Source: Sporosarcina sp. Te-1 (GTDB lineage Bacteria; Bacillota; Bacilli; Bacillales_A; Planococcaceae). From it: 64,000 bases of DNA. Location of the stretch: positions 3,955,501 to 4,019,500 of the forward strand of contig NZ_CP071798.1 in assembly GCF_017498505.1 (NCBI RefSeq). Reading direction: 5' to 3'. Shown piece after piece: positions 16,078-25,047 of the stretch; the first letter of the stretch is position 1, and each line of letters begins with the position of its first letter. Made by a program: the position numbers and the translations under genes. The notes below the pieces were generated by a model that was given only the letters and a program-made list of their open reading frames with translations, was not told the DNA's origin and searched no databases.

Positions 16078-17598
16078 TCAATTTAAGAACGGTGTAACGC
16101 CTGGTCCGAATGGGATGCCGGCATAGAAGAAAATGAGGATCAAAATAATCCATGCGATCAGGAAACTGATCGAGTATGGGATCATCAAGGAGATCAATGT
16201 CCCGATACCGGCTTTCTTATCGTATTTCTGCATGAATGACAACACAACAACCATGTAAGGCATAAGTGGCGTTATGATATTAGTCGATGAATCCGCCACT
16301 CGATATGCGACTTGGGTGAATGCCGGATGATAACCTAGTTTCATGAACATTGGTACGAAGACCGGCGCTTCCAACGCCCATTTTGCTGACCCTGACGTAA
16401 TGAGGAAGTTCAACAATGAGGTGAAAATGATATAGCCGAGAATCAGTCCAATTCCTGTGAAGTTGATGCTTTCAAGAAATTCCGCTCCATTCACTGCAAC
16501 CCATGTACCTATATTTGACCAGCTAAAAAACGAGATAAATTGGGAAATGGCAAAAATGAGCACGATATAGCTTCCCATATCTTTCATAGCTTCCGCCATA
16601 TAACCTGAGACGTCCTTACCAGATTTGATTTTACCAATCGTAATTCCGTACGCGACTCCAACTGTTAAAAAGAAAAAGAGGATGACCGGCACAATGCCTT
16701 TTAAAAAAGGTGAATCGACTATCTTTCCATCCTCAGTCAATAGTGGGCTGTCCGGCCACAAGATTCCCACAAGTAATAACCCAAGATAGAGCAACCCAGC
16801 AATCACCGCATTTCGTAACGCCTTTCCGGCTCTAGGATCATCTTCATCCATTTCGATATCCACTGCATCACCTGAATACTTACCTAGGCGTGGTTCAATA
16901 AAACGCGATGTCAAAAAGCCGGCTAGGAAAGTTAAGACGAATACGGAAACAATATTAAAATACCAGTTGTCGGTGGCATGAACAACGATAGAATCGTCCA
17001 TGATCTTTGCGGCTTCTGTCGAAATCCCGGCAAGCAACGCATCCGTACCGACGACAAACAAATTGGCTGTAAAGCCAGCACCGGTAGAGGCGTATCCGAC
17101 AGCAAGTCCCGCGATCGGATGCCGTCCGACACGATAAAAGATCATCGCTGCCAGAGGTGGAATCAATAGCATGGCGGCATCGGATGCCAAGTTCCCCATA
17201 ATGCCGACAAACGCTACTGAGTATGTTAGTAGGGCAGGTGGAGATTTCATGATCGTCTTCTTAATGGCATAATCAAGCATACCGACTTTTTCGGTCAACC
17301 CAATTCCCAGCATCATGGCAAGTACGATGCCGAGAGGGGCGAAGCCGGTAAAGTTTGTGATCATAGAAGAAAGAATATATTGCAGTCCTTCGCCGGAAGC
17401 CAAGTTTTTAATCTGCATCGTTTCGCCTGTTCCTGGATGGATGACTGTGGCGTTAAACAAACTGAAAATCCAAGAAGCGATAATGACAAGCACCGCTAAT
17501 ATGGAGAAAAGGATGAACGGGTCGGGCAGTCGGTTACCGAGCTTCTCCACCCCGTTTAAAAATTTACTGAAGAAACCTGGTTTCCTCGTAGTTTCCAT
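16078..17598 (-). CDS. abgT: AbgT family p-aminobenzoyl-glutamate transporter
   Basis: 506 residues, close to the 508 of E. coli AbgT. A cytoplasmic start (EKLGNRLPDPFILFSILAVL) is followed by about nine to eleven membrane spans and hairpins; a family hallmark is PLMPYMVVVLSFMQKYDKKA near the end. Imports p-aminobenzoyl-glutamate; some family members export sulfonamides. Ribosome site GAGGGG. It lies between the two hydrolase subunit genes (35-base gap after abgB), so uptake and cleavage are co-expressed. Confidence 0.9.
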   Translation of the reverse strand: METTRKPGFFSKFLNGVEKLGNRLPDPFILFSILAVLVIIASWIFSLFNATVIHPGTGETMQIKNLASGEGLQYILSSMITNFTGFAPLGIVLAMMLGIGLTEKVGMLDYAIKKTIMKSPPALLTYSVAFVGIMGNLASDAAMLLIPPLAAMIFYRVGRHPIAGLAVGYASTGAGFTANLFVVGTDALLAGISTEAAKIMDDSIVVHATDNWYFNIVSVFVLTFLAGFLTSRFIEPRLGKYSGDAVDIEMDEDDPRAGKALRNAVIAGLLYLGLLLVGILWPDSPLLTEDGKIVDSPFLKGIVPVILFFFLTVGVAYGITIGKIKSGKDVSGYMAEAMKDMGSYIVLIFAISQFISFFSWSNIGTWVAVNGAEFLESINFTGIGLILGYIIFTSLLNFLITSGSAKWALEAPVFVPMFMKLGYHPAFTQVAYRVADSSTNIITPLMPYMVVVLSFMQKYDKKAGIGTLISLMIPYSISFLIAWIILILIFFYAGIPFGPGVTPFLN

Positions 17599-17633
17599 AT
17601 ACTTCCCCTCGATTCATAAATATAAGTGGTATT

Positions 17634-19076
17634 TCACGCCTTCTGAAGAGGAGAAGGCTGTACGTCTTTTGGAATTGGACATGTATAAGGGTGTTTCTGT
17701 GTAAATGATTCGAACTCTTCTTTGATAGCATCCAATTGATCAGGTTGGGCAATCAGTTTGATTCCCGTCAATGCCATGGAACCCGCTGCTCGGAACATGC
17801 CTTTATGGGCATTGGTTGAAAGCCCCTGGCTCGTCATCTGCCAAGTATGGAGAGGTGTGCCCAGTGCCGACGTAGATGTGGAAAGTTGAGCAGTCGGTAC
17901 TACCCAGCTAACATCTGATACGTCTGTCGAACCTGCTAAAATACCGTCCGATTCGATGTAAGGGGAAATGACATCCGAAATATATTTACCTTCAAATTCG
18001 CTGCCATCGCCTTCATAGCCAAATCCTCTCATGCCATTGAGAAAGTCTTTCTGTTCTCCTTCGGTTAAGGATTCGAAAATTTGTTTTGCAAAGGTTGTCT
18101 CTTTTTCTGTCGGCGGTTCGACTCCGATTTCGATTAGACTGTCATATAAAAGCCGTTCCAGCGCACGATTCGGTATGTAATTGGAGCATGCTTTGTCAAA
18201 TTCTATCGTCAAATTCGTTTCCGTCATCAATGCGGCACCTTCCGCTATTTTGCATACCCTTTTATAGATTGCATCGACTTGATCCACTTTTGGTGCACGG
18301 ATCAAATAAAGCACTTCGGCGTCGGCCTGCACGACATTTGGCGAGATGCCCCCTGTATTTGTGATGGCATAGTGTATTCGCGCCTCGGGGATGATATGCT
18401 CCCTCAAATATTGAACGCCGACGTTCATAAGCTCGACAGCATCTAATGCGCTTCGTCCCAAGTGAGGGGAGTTCGCAGCATGGGAGGTGATCCCTTTGAA
18501 TCGGAAGAAAACTTGATAGTTCGCAAGGGAGCTTAAGCTCATAATGCTGTTTGTCGGTGACGGGTGCCATGTCAAAGCAGCATCGACGCCGTCAAATGCT
18601 CCTTCGCGCACCATGAATGTCTTTCCGGATCCACCTTCTTCGCCAGGGCATCCGAAAAATTTCACAGTGCCCGGCAGGCCGTTTGCTTCTAGGTACGCCT
18701 TAGCGGCACATGCAGCGGCAAACGCCCCGGTCCCTAACAAATTATGACCGCAGCCATGTCCGATATTCGGTCCATCGAGCGGTTTGGGACAGGTGAGATT
18801 CGGTTCTTGGCTTAAACCAGACAAAGCATCGAATTCGCCTAAAAATGCGATGACCGGTTCCCCAGAGCCGTACGTTGCGGAGAAAGCGGTTTCAATCCCG
18901 GCAATATTGCGTACTACCGTAAAGCCTTGCCGTTCACATTGTTCAGCCAAATACCGGGCAGACTCATATTCCTCGAATCTTGTCTCAGGATGTCGAAAAA
19001 TGAATTCGCTCACCTTCGAGAAATACGATTCATTTTCTTGTAAATATTGCTTTGTAAAGGTTGTAAAATCAGTCAC
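17634..19076 (-). CDS. abgB: M20 amidohydrolase, p-aminobenzoyl-glutamate hydrolase subunit B
   Basis: About 480 residues, M20D family. Family segments: FIFRHPETRFEE, FLGEFDALSGL, IGHGCGHNLLGTG (metal ligands), GCPGEEGGSGK and HTWQMTSQG near the C-terminus. A longer frame opens at ATG 19109, but it has no ribosome site; AAAGGA precedes the GTG at 19076 at good distance, and that start aligns with the usual AbgB N-terminus. First gene of the operon. The upstream 19110-19410 should hold the promoter, but I see no convincing operator. Function by family and operon context. Confidence 0.87.
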   Translation of the reverse strand: MTDFTTFTKQYLQENESYFSKVSEFIFRHPETRFEEYESARYLAEQCERQGFTVVRNIAGIETAFSATYGSGEPVIAFLGEFDALSGLSQEPNLTCPKPLDGPNIGHGCGHNLLGTGAFAAACAAKAYLEANGLPGTVKFFGCPGEEGGSGKTFMVREGAFDGVDAALTWHPSPTNSIMSLSSLANYQVFFRFKGITSHAANSPHLGRSALDAVELMNVGVQYLREHIIPEARIHYAITNTGGISPNVVQADAEVLYLIRAPKVDQVDAIYKRVCKIAEGAALMTETNLTIEFDKACSNYIPNRALERLLYDSLIEIGVEPPTEKETTFAKQIFESLTEGEQKDFLNGMRGFGYEGDGSEFEGKYISDVISPYIESDGILAGSTDVSDVSWVVPTAQLSTSTSALGTPLHTWQMTSQGLSTNAHKGMFRAAGSMALTGIKLIAQPDQLDAIKEEFESFTQKHPYTCPIPKDVQPSPLQKA

Positions 19077-19109
19077 GGAACCATTCCTTTCTATTAGAAG
19101 AGTACTCAT

Positions 19110-19410
19110 AGTAGATTATGAGAATAGTTTCATTCTATCGTAAAGTTAGAATTTACAAACGTCAACGGTAAATATGGCATATTTGTGAATGTCGAAAATT
19201 TGCAGAAAAGGAAGAGTGGGAAGGTGATGTAGGAAAGGACAAGCGCGGAAAAACAATAAATAGTAGGTATTTTAGATGTGTTTCTATGTCTTTTTCTTTC
19301 ATTAACAATTGAGATGTAATACCAAAGAGGGGGAAATGGGACAGTTGACGTGAGTATTATGAGGTGAATTGGAGAATAGTGTCGAATGTCGTTGTGGAAC
19401 TCGGATGCAA
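19110..19410. other. Intergenic region, promoter side of abgB
   Basis: About 300 bases between abgB and the terminator of the 19448-20449 gene, which lie on the same strand. AT-rich in part. I see no gene, RNA or repeat here; the abgB promoter must lie in it, but no clear -35/-10 pair stands out. Confidence 0.5.
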
Positions 19411-19414
19411 AGAA

Positions 19415-19439
19415 AAAGGCGTCCCATATAGGAACGCCT
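19415..19439 (-). terminator. Intrinsic terminator of the YflT-DUF2382 gene
   Basis: Minus-strand stem AGGCGTTCC / GGGACGCCT (one G-U pair) with a TATAT loop, then TTTTTCTTT. Confidence 0.85.
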
Positions 19440-19447
19440 CATGCTTA

Positions 19448-20449
19448 TTAATAGTCAGGATCGTTTTGGTTTCGTTTATTATAAAAGTCACCGGTAATAT
19501 CCACATCGCCATCCTGCTCGAGATGCGCTTCCTCTCGTTTAACTTTATCGCTGACAGTTTCCACATCTTCTACTTGACGCTTGCCAACGACGATTTCCTC
19601 TGTGACAACCGGTTTCTTCGTCACTTCGAGGCGTTCTTCCGTCACCGGAATACGAATCGTCTCATCCTCTTGCGCCAGATTGAAGTCGGCATCTGCCACA
19701 TCGCCATCTGTGACGGGGCGTCTCTCCACATACACTTCCTCACGCATGACAGGCACATCAACGGATTGTTCCTCCGTCACAACGTCCTTCTCTAAAGAAA
19801 CTTGTCCAGTTTCAGTCTGCCGCTTGTCGACCTGCAGACGTTCTTCCCGCAACTTCATCCGTTCTTCTTCATTGCTAAATCCATTAGGAGAGTACGTGGC
19901 ATCCGTAACCAAAGGGGAGCGGTCCAGGACAGCTTCTCCTCCGACCCGGCCGTATTCACCATCGTTGACGTACTGTTCATCCGGAGGCAAACTGTCTTGA
20001 TACTGGTTGCGCACCTCCATATTTTGATAGGCATTCACAGCATTGGCACCTAGGTTTTGATCGCTGCCAAGATCCGTCATGCCGAACAGCGCTTCATTTT
20101 CAGCATAGTAATCCGATGCCTCGCCCTGATCCACATATAACAGCAAACCGCCATTCTCAATATCCTGATAGTAGCGATCCACATCCGCTTCGCTCAGACC
20201 GAGGTGGTGAAGCATGCCGTGGACATGGTCTTTCCCTGTTACGAAGTCCATGAACTTTTCAAGCCACGACTCTTCCTCCGTTGTCTGGATATCCGCTGAG
20301 GTGCGGCTCCGCACCATGGATATATCCGAATCATTCTTCGACACGACATAAATATTATCTTCTGCAATCCCTTGGGCCTTCAATTCTTCAACCTTCGCAA
20401 GTAATGCGGATTCACTATGATACACTCCAACAAATCGTTTATCATCCAT
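19448..20449 (-). CDS. General stress protein with YflT and DUF2382 (YsnF/AvaK) domains
   Basis: 333 residues. The N-terminal 110 residues are a YflT domain (KRFVGVYHSESALLAKVEEL, FMDFVTGKDHVHGMLHHLGL). A hydrophilic linker leads to a C-terminal DUF2382 domain at about 200-310 with its paired pattern LREERLQVDKRQTETGQV, VPVMREEVYVERRPV and VTEERLEVTKKPVVTEEIVV. Such fusions occur in Bacillales and DUF2382 is linked to envelope and desiccation stress, but the biochemistry is unknown. GGAGGAG precedes the ATG, and a sigma-B-type promoter lies 52 bases upstream (20501-20525). Paralogue of the shorter YflT gene at 6847-7272. Confidence 0.88.
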   Translation of the reverse strand: MDDKRFVGVYHSESALLAKVEELKAQGIAEDNIYVVSKNDSDISMVRSRTSADIQTTEEESWLEKFMDFVTGKDHVHGMLHHLGLSEADVDRYYQDIENGGLLLYVDQGEASDYYAENEALFGMTDLGSDQNLGANAVNAYQNMEVRNQYQDSLPPDEQYVNDGEYGRVGGEAVLDRSPLVTDATYSPNGFSNEEERMKLREERLQVDKRQTETGQVSLEKDVVTEEQSVDVPVMREEVYVERRPVTDGDVADADFNLAQEDETIRIPVTEERLEVTKKPVVTEEIVVGKRQVEDVETVSDKVKREEAHLEQDGDVDITGDFYNKRNQNDPDY

Positions 20450-20500
20450 TATTAAACTCCTCCTTCAAGTAGTGGTGTTTTCTAAAGTACTACTCCCTAC

Positions 20501-20525
20501 ATACCCGCTCGAAATCTTGAAAAAC
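20501..20525 (-). promoter_or_regulatory. Sigma-B-type promoter of the YflT-DUF2382 gene
   Basis: Minus strand: GTTTTT, a 13-base spacer and a perfect GGGTAT. Position and target protein both agree with sigma-B control. Confidence 0.75.
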
Positions 20526-20579
20526 ACAGACAACCTGAAAATAGGAAAATGTAATGGACTTGTAATAGGGGAGAGAATT

Positions 20580-20611
20580 CAAAAAAGAAGCTCCCGGGTT
20601 GGGAGCTTCTT
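20580..20611 (-). terminator. Intrinsic terminator of the regulator/peptide unit
   Basis: A perfect 11-bp stem AAGAAGCTCCC / GGGAGCTTCTT with a 5-base loop, followed on the minus strand by TTTTTT. It begins 8 bases after the peptide gene stop codon and marks the end of that transcript. Confidence 0.9.
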
Positions 20612-20618
20612 GGGGGAG

Positions 20619-20759
20619 TTATTGTAAGTGTGTTGGTGAAGAGTAGCTCATTGTTTTCATGATTTTAGGCAAGCTATCTTCAATTGCAAAAGCAGTATTG
20701 TTTGTCATCGAAAGTGTTAAGACGACAAGCAAACCCAAGATCATAATCAACTTTTTCAT
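20619..20759 (-). CDS. Secreted signalling pro-peptide (Phr/NprX/PapR-like), 46 aa
   Basis: A 46-codon gene too short for most gene callers. It begins MKKLIMILGLLV, continues as a signal peptide with a likely cut after AFA near residue 25, and leaves a tail of about 21 residues ending YSSPTHLQ. Its ATG overlaps the regulator stop codon (TAATG), with GGGAGGA seven bases upstream, so it is translationally coupled. A strong terminator follows at once. The layout, an HTH-TPR receptor followed by a tiny exported peptide, is that of the NprR-NprX and PlcR-PapR pairs, where the C-terminal 5-8 residues are reimported and bind the TPR domain. The mature sequence (perhaps SSPTHLQ) is a guess. Confidence 0.8.
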   Translation of the reverse strand: MKKLIMILGLLVVLTLSMTNNTAFAIEDSLPKIMKTMSYSSPTHLQ

Positions 20760-22057
20760 TATAAATCCTCCCAATTATCAATTTTTTTATAAATATAACT
20801 ATATCGATTTGCTTCTCGGAAGTAAATCGATGAAAGTTTATATTTCCGGTTTGAATAATACCATTCGGCCAATGCAGTACAATATTTATGAACATGACGA
20901 AAATCTTGTATATCTTTAAAATACTGAATGGTTTCTTTTGCCACTGAAACACTTAAGCCACCTTTTTGGTGTAGTGATCTATAGAATCTATAATGATGAA
21001 AATAAGAATCTAAAGTTTCATCATTCAACTCTTGATATAGTGATAATCCTTTAGAAGTCCATTCATCGACTAGTTTCTTATCATTCATTTTGGAGTACTC
21101 AATTATTAAACAATAAATGGTGATGAGGGGACTATCATGACTCTCTTTTAACTCCAAACTTTTAATATAGTTTTCAATTGCTTCTTCACTTTTCCCCTTA
21201 ATTGCGCATAAAGTTCCTATGTTGTGATAGATAAGCCCTTTTTCATTATCTAAATTAAATTCATCACAAAGTTGTAATGCCTTAGTATAAGCTTCGTATG
21301 CTTCTTGGTATTGCTCACTTTTTTTATAAGTTATACCTAGAAGAATATAACAGTCAAGCACTCTTTTCATTTGAAAATTTTCTCTAAAATAAGCTAAAGC
21401 TCTTCTGATATATTCAATAGAATGAAATATACGTACATCCGCTGTATAGGCCACCCCGAGCATATAAAAAAGTTCAGCTTTCTCCCAGTCTTCTAAATAT
21501 ATATTTTCCGATTGAAAAATAACTTGTTCAAAATGCTCCAAAGCTTTCTTAAAATGACTTTTAGTGTAATAAAACAAGGCTTTGTTTAAGGTGAATAAAT
21601 AAGTTTGCATGCTACCGAAATACTCACTAAAGTTAGCCATATTATCTAATTCTTTTCCGATATCGTCCAAATCATCACCAGCAATAAGCCGAAATCGGAT
21701 GATTATTAGTGAATGAGTATAATAAATCGATTGATCTTCAAAAATCGGGTTTTCCTGAAGGAGCAGTTCAAGTTGTTGACGAGTGTAGTCTTTGTCCCGC
21801 TTGGTGATGACGTTCCGATAGCTGTCTTTGAGCATTTGTGAAAATTCCTGTTCGGTTTTGTCTTGGGCAGGCTGCAAAAATTTGGCTGAATCCAGTCCGA
21901 GCCGTTCCATGAGCAGTTCGACTATTTCTTCACTGGGTTCAATCAGGTTTCGTTCGATTTTTGATAAGTAGGAAGGCGTACAGATCCCTTTTGCCAGAAC
22001 GACTTGTTTCATTTCTTGCCGGACGCGCTCTGCCCGGATCACATGTCCTATCCTCAT
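20759..22057 (-). CDS. RRNPP-type transcription regulator (Xre HTH plus TPR repeats)
   Basis: 432 residues. Residues 1-60 form an Xre/Cro helix-turn-helix (IRAERVRQEMKQVVLA, CTPSYLSKIERNLIEPSEE). The remaining 370 residues are all-helical tetratricopeptide repeats, clearest at about 240-320 (YILLGITYKKSEQYQEAYEA, then GLIYHNIGTLCAIKGKSEEA). Length and layout match the RRNPP family (NprR, PlcR, PrgX; Rap lacks the HTH), cytoplasmic receptors for reimported peptides. The stop codon overlaps the start of the secreted peptide gene, its likely ligand source. The divergent gene at 22305 shares a 250-base promoter region and may be a target. No phosphatase-type function is indicated. Confidence 0.88.
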   Translation of the reverse strand: MRIGHVIRAERVRQEMKQVVLAKGICTPSYLSKIERNLIEPSEEIVELLMERLGLDSAKFLQPAQDKTEQEFSQMLKDSYRNVITKRDKDYTRQQLELLLQENPIFEDQSIYYTHSLIIIRFRLIAGDDLDDIGKELDNMANFSEYFGSMQTYLFTLNKALFYYTKSHFKKALEHFEQVIFQSENIYLEDWEKAELFYMLGVAYTADVRIFHSIEYIRRALAYFRENFQMKRVLDCYILLGITYKKSEQYQEAYEAYTKALQLCDEFNLDNEKGLIYHNIGTLCAIKGKSEEAIENYIKSLELKESHDSPLITIYCLIIEYSKMNDKKLVDEWTSKGLSLYQELNDETLDSYFHHYRFYRSLHQKGGLSVSVAKETIQYFKDIQDFRHVHKYCTALAEWYYSNRKYKLSSIYFREANRYSYIYKKIDNWEDL

Positions 22058-22304
22058 CCCCGATCCCTCTCTTTATCTATCATAGTATATAAGTATCTAT
22101 TATCATATCATGAAATATTGGGAAATTAATTTGAAAAAGGCCTAAAAATCGATGGTTTTTGAAAAAAATGTCCCAATCTGTTCATCTCCAACTAGCGAAC
22201 CATTCATGATATCCTTTTTACAAGGCATAATAGACACAATTTTCGGAGATACTGAGAGAGAGTAAAGTACTATAAATGAACAAACGGAAAAGGAGCGTGA
22301 GTGG

Positions 22305-22487
22305 ATGGCACTAGAGCGGAGCGGAACAGAGTTTTTTGTTGAGTACAGGGACATGGAAATTGTCAAAATGAGAATTGAGCTGAAAAAGTTTGTAAAGAAA
22401 ATGAAAGCTGAGGGATATTTGTCGTCCGTCAATACCGATGATTTTCCTTCCGGCATTTATAAAGAAATTCAACGACTTAATCAATAA
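22305..22487 (+). CDS. Small hypothetical protein, 60 aa
   Basis: A 60-residue charged protein (MALERSGTEFFVEYRDMEIV, later ELKKFVKKMKAEGYL), soluble, no known family. AAGGAG lies at good distance from the ATG and an intrinsic terminator follows at 22497, so it is probably a real one-gene unit. It is divergent from the HTH-TPR regulator and could be under its control; nothing in the sequence proves that. Confidence 0.65.
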   Translation: MALERSGTEFFVEYRDMEIVKMRIELKKFVKKMKAEGYLSSVNTDDFPSGIYKEIQRLNQ

Positions 22488-22496
22488 TGAATGGAA

Positions 22497-22530
22497 GGCG
22501 GAACGGTAATTTTATCGTTTCGTCTTTTTT
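22497..22530 (+). terminator. Intrinsic terminator after the 60-aa gene
   Basis: GGCGGAACG pairs with CGTTTCGTC through two G-U pairs; TTTTTT follows. Confidence 0.75.
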
Positions 22531-22593
22531 CTTCTGTCCATTTTTTCTTCTCCCTAGTACGATTAGAATAGATAAGTAGAAGGGGGAAGCGGG

Positions 22594-23646
22594 ATGTCCA
22601 AGAAATTTGCAATTTTAGTCATACCCATTATCTGTGTGTGGGCAGTATGCCTCCATGCATCTGCCAAGCCGCTCGGCAATGATAATCGTACTGGTTCGGA
22701 AGTACAGGCCGAATTCAAGGAGAATGGTAACGGTAAGACCTACGCGATCAACGTTCCCGTTGCGAATGTCTGGCGGGACCCATCCAAGCCCCGTTCTGTG
22801 GATGCGCCGGCTGTTGCTCCGATGCCCAATATGGCAAAGTGGACCAAGAGCTTAACAGTTGCCGAGAAGAATGGATTGATTGGCCGGCTGGATACGCAGG
22901 CACTTTACGGTGATGAAGTAACAATATTGAAAACAAAAGGGAATTGGCTCTATATTGCAATTAAGGAGCAGAAAAAGCCTGGAAAATCCGCGGGCTATGA
23001 AGGTTGGGTTTTGAAGGATCATGTAATTGAGCATGGAGCGTATGATGTCAAATCTCCTATTGCAATTGTCGATGCGAAGACTGCGATGCTTTATGGGCAG
23101 CCGAAGCTTTCACCGAAATATGCCTTCCTTGAAGTCAGTTACACGACAATTTTGCCGGTTGCAGAGGAAAACGGGGATTGGATCACTGTCCAAACGCCTG
23201 GGGATGGCTTGAAATATATCCGCAAGTCGGATGTGAATGTATATAAGAATTATAATGCTGTGCCAAAACCGACCGGTCAGGATATCATCAAGGCGGCTAA
23301 AGACTATATCGGCCTTCCTTATTTATGGGCGGGTGTTTCGGCTTACGGATTTGACTGTTCCGGGTTGACATACTCGATTTATAAAAATCATGGAATCTTA
23401 ATTCCACGTGATTCTGCCGACCAAGCGTCACAAGGCACTGCTGTCAAACGGGCCGACTTGCAGCCGGGGGATTTGCTGTTTTTTGCCCGTAATAAGGGAA
23501 AAGGTGCGGTCTACCATGTCGGCATGTATGTTGGGGACGGCAAAATGATCCATGCTCCCAATTCGTCCAAGAAAGTGGAAATCGTCTCCATACATTCAGG
23601 TACGTATAAAACGAACTATGCGGGGGCCAGAAGATATTTGAAATAA
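22594..23646 (+). CDS. Exported NlpC/P60 endopeptidase with SH3-like domains
   Basis: 350 residues. Signal peptide (KKFAILVIPIICVWAVCLHA), two bacterial SH3-like regions (about 55-145 and 150-215) and a C-terminal NlpC/P60 peptidase. Catalytic Cys255 is in YGFDCSGLTYS, His308 in YHVGMYVGDG and His320 in MIHAPN. The two SH3 regions before the peptidase recall YkfC, the gamma-D-glutamyl-L-diamino acid endopeptidase that trims murein peptides. It lacks a LysM anchor, unlike 25121-25945. The next gene, a patatin lipase, starts 66 bases on with no terminator between, so the two may be co-transcribed. Confidence 0.88.
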   Translation: MSKKFAILVIPIICVWAVCLHASAKPLGNDNRTGSEVQAEFKENGNGKTYAINVPVANVWRDPSKPRSVDAPAVAPMPNMAKWTKSLTVAEKNGLIGRLDTQALYGDEVTILKTKGNWLYIAIKEQKKPGKSAGYEGWVLKDHVIEHGAYDVKSPIAIVDAKTAMLYGQPKLSPKYAFLEVSYTTILPVAEENGDWITVQTPGDGLKYIRKSDVNVYKNYNAVPKPTGQDIIKAAKDYIGLPYLWAGVSAYGFDCSGLTYSIYKNHGILIPRDSADQASQGTAVKRADLQPGDLLFFARNKGKGAVYHVGMYVGDGKMIHAPNSSKKVEIVSIHSGTYKTNYAGARRYLK

Positions 23647-23712
23647 AAGGACTCCGCAACTAGTTCTACTTAACGATTCTCCCACTTATCCTATACCAAT
23701 AGGAGGGATGCA

Positions 23713-24621
23713 TTGGAGATCGATGGGGTATTTGCGGGCGGGGGATTAAAGGGGTTTGCTCTCGTTGGTGCGTATCAGGTGCTTGAGGAGAAGGGGTACC
23801 GTTTCAAACGACTGGCAGGTACGAGTGCAGGTGCGATTATCGCTTCTTTCATTGCGGCAGGCTATACGGGAAGAGAAATTGAGACGATGTTGGATGAGGA
23901 GGATCTTCAGACGCTATTAGATCCCAGGAAGGCAATCTTGCCGTTGCCTTTTATGAAATGGCTCCATTTATATTGGCGTATGGGATTGTATCAAGGGAAG
24001 GAACTGGAGCATTGGTTTTTTGAAAAGCTTTCTCTCAAAGGCATTTATTCATTTTCGGATATTGCGCCAGGATCATTGAAATTGGTCGCTTCCGATTTGA
24101 CGAATGGGAAGATGATTGTGTTGCCGGATGATCTTGTTCATTACGGAATAGAACCGGAAACGTTTTCTGTAGCGAAAGCTCTCAGGATGAGTTGCGGCAT
24201 TCCATTCTTCTTTGAACCGGTACGGTTGAAGGTGCCGACAGGTGATACGATTATCGTGGACGGAGGGGTGCTGAGCAATTTCCCGTTATGGCTATTTGAT
24301 GACAAAGAAGGAAACCGGGAAAGGCCGGTTATCGGTATGAAACTGAGCCACCGAAAAGACGAAATGTCCCGTAAACGAATCGAAAATGCATTACATTTGT
24401 TTGAAGCGTTGTTTTCTACAATGAAAAACGCTCACGATGATCAGTATATTTCAAGAAAGCATGAGAAGGATATTATTTTCATTCCAGTAGACCATTATAG
24501 CGCAACCCAGTTTGATATGGATGATGAACATAAGGACGAATTGCTTAGGATCGGCCGGCTGCGTACTACAGTCTTCTTGCATCATTGGCGACATGCGCGG
24601 CCGGGATATAGTGGATTTTAG
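23713..24621 (+). CDS. Patatin-like phospholipase
   Basis: 302 residues, cytoplasmic serine lipase of the patatin/RssA family. Oxyanion motif GGGLKG, nucleophile motif GTSAG (Ser near residue 38) and the Asp of the dyad in VDGGVLSNFP; a hydrophobic patch at about 77-90 (LPLPFMKWLHLYW) may touch membrane. TTG start with AGGAGG six bases upstream. Likely releases fatty acids from phospholipids; the cellular role is unknown. Nothing nearby suggests a CBASS-type defence system, where patatin effectors also occur. Confidence 0.88.
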   Translation: MEIDGVFAGGGLKGFALVGAYQVLEEKGYRFKRLAGTSAGAIIASFIAAGYTGREIETMLDEEDLQTLLDPRKAILPLPFMKWLHLYWRMGLYQGKELEHWFFEKLSLKGIYSFSDIAPGSLKLVASDLTNGKMIVLPDDLVHYGIEPETFSVAKALRMSCGIPFFFEPVRLKVPTGDTIIVDGGVLSNFPLWLFDDKEGNRERPVIGMKLSHRKDEMSRKRIENALHLFEALFSTMKNAHDDQYISRKHEKDIIFIPVDHYSATQFDMDDEHKDELLRIGRLRTTVFLHHWRHARPGYSGF

Positions 24622-24662
24622 TGATATCATGAGGGCGTTCTGCCCTTGTAAAATGAATAGAA

Positions 24663-24718
24663 AAAAGGGACTATCTGGAGAGTCAGTGGAAACTGATTTT
24701 CTGGATAGTCCTTTTCTG
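24663..24718 (+). terminator. Intrinsic terminator after the patatin gene
   Basis: GGACTATC-type arms (24668-24675 with 24703-24711) with a further internal stem, ending CCTTTTCT. Confidence 0.7.
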
Positions 24719-24826
24719 TGGAGAAGCACTGCGCCACCAGACGCAAGGAAGCCAGTCGGGAAGAAAGGGGGCGATAGGTTTTATTTCTAAGCTTATTGCA
24801 GAAGTTGAGATGTGTTCTCGCAAACT

Positions 24827-24985
24827 TATGAGCGGTCAGTAGCAAGAAAGGAGCGCTCACCGTGGCTTACGAGCAGTTAGAAGAGGGATACGAGCTGCCG
24901 CCTGAATCTTATGAGCTGTTCATAGAACTAACGAGCAGTTCCTCTGAACTTACGAGCGGTCTTCGGGTGGTATCGAGCGGTTACG
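24827..24985. repeat. Second 21-bp-period intergenic array (GAGC core)
   Basis: Eight degenerate units around TTACGAGCGGT. The GAGC cores start at 24830, 24851, 24871, 24892, 24913, 24933, 24954 and 24975, so the step is 20 or 21 bp throughout while the bases between cores vary freely. Lies between convergent genes, beyond the patatin terminator. The core matches the minus strand of the 6145-6770 array (ATACGAGCGGT). Confidence 0.85.
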
Positions 24986-25047
24986 GGTGTTGGGAAGATT
25001 GTTGGTCACATCTACATGCAGAAAGTGGAGCACATTCTTGAATAAAA

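Noticed and set aside
23713..24621. Patatin protein as a CBASS-type defence effector
   Set aside because: No cyclase, sensor or other defence gene is adjacent; neighbours are wall enzymes.
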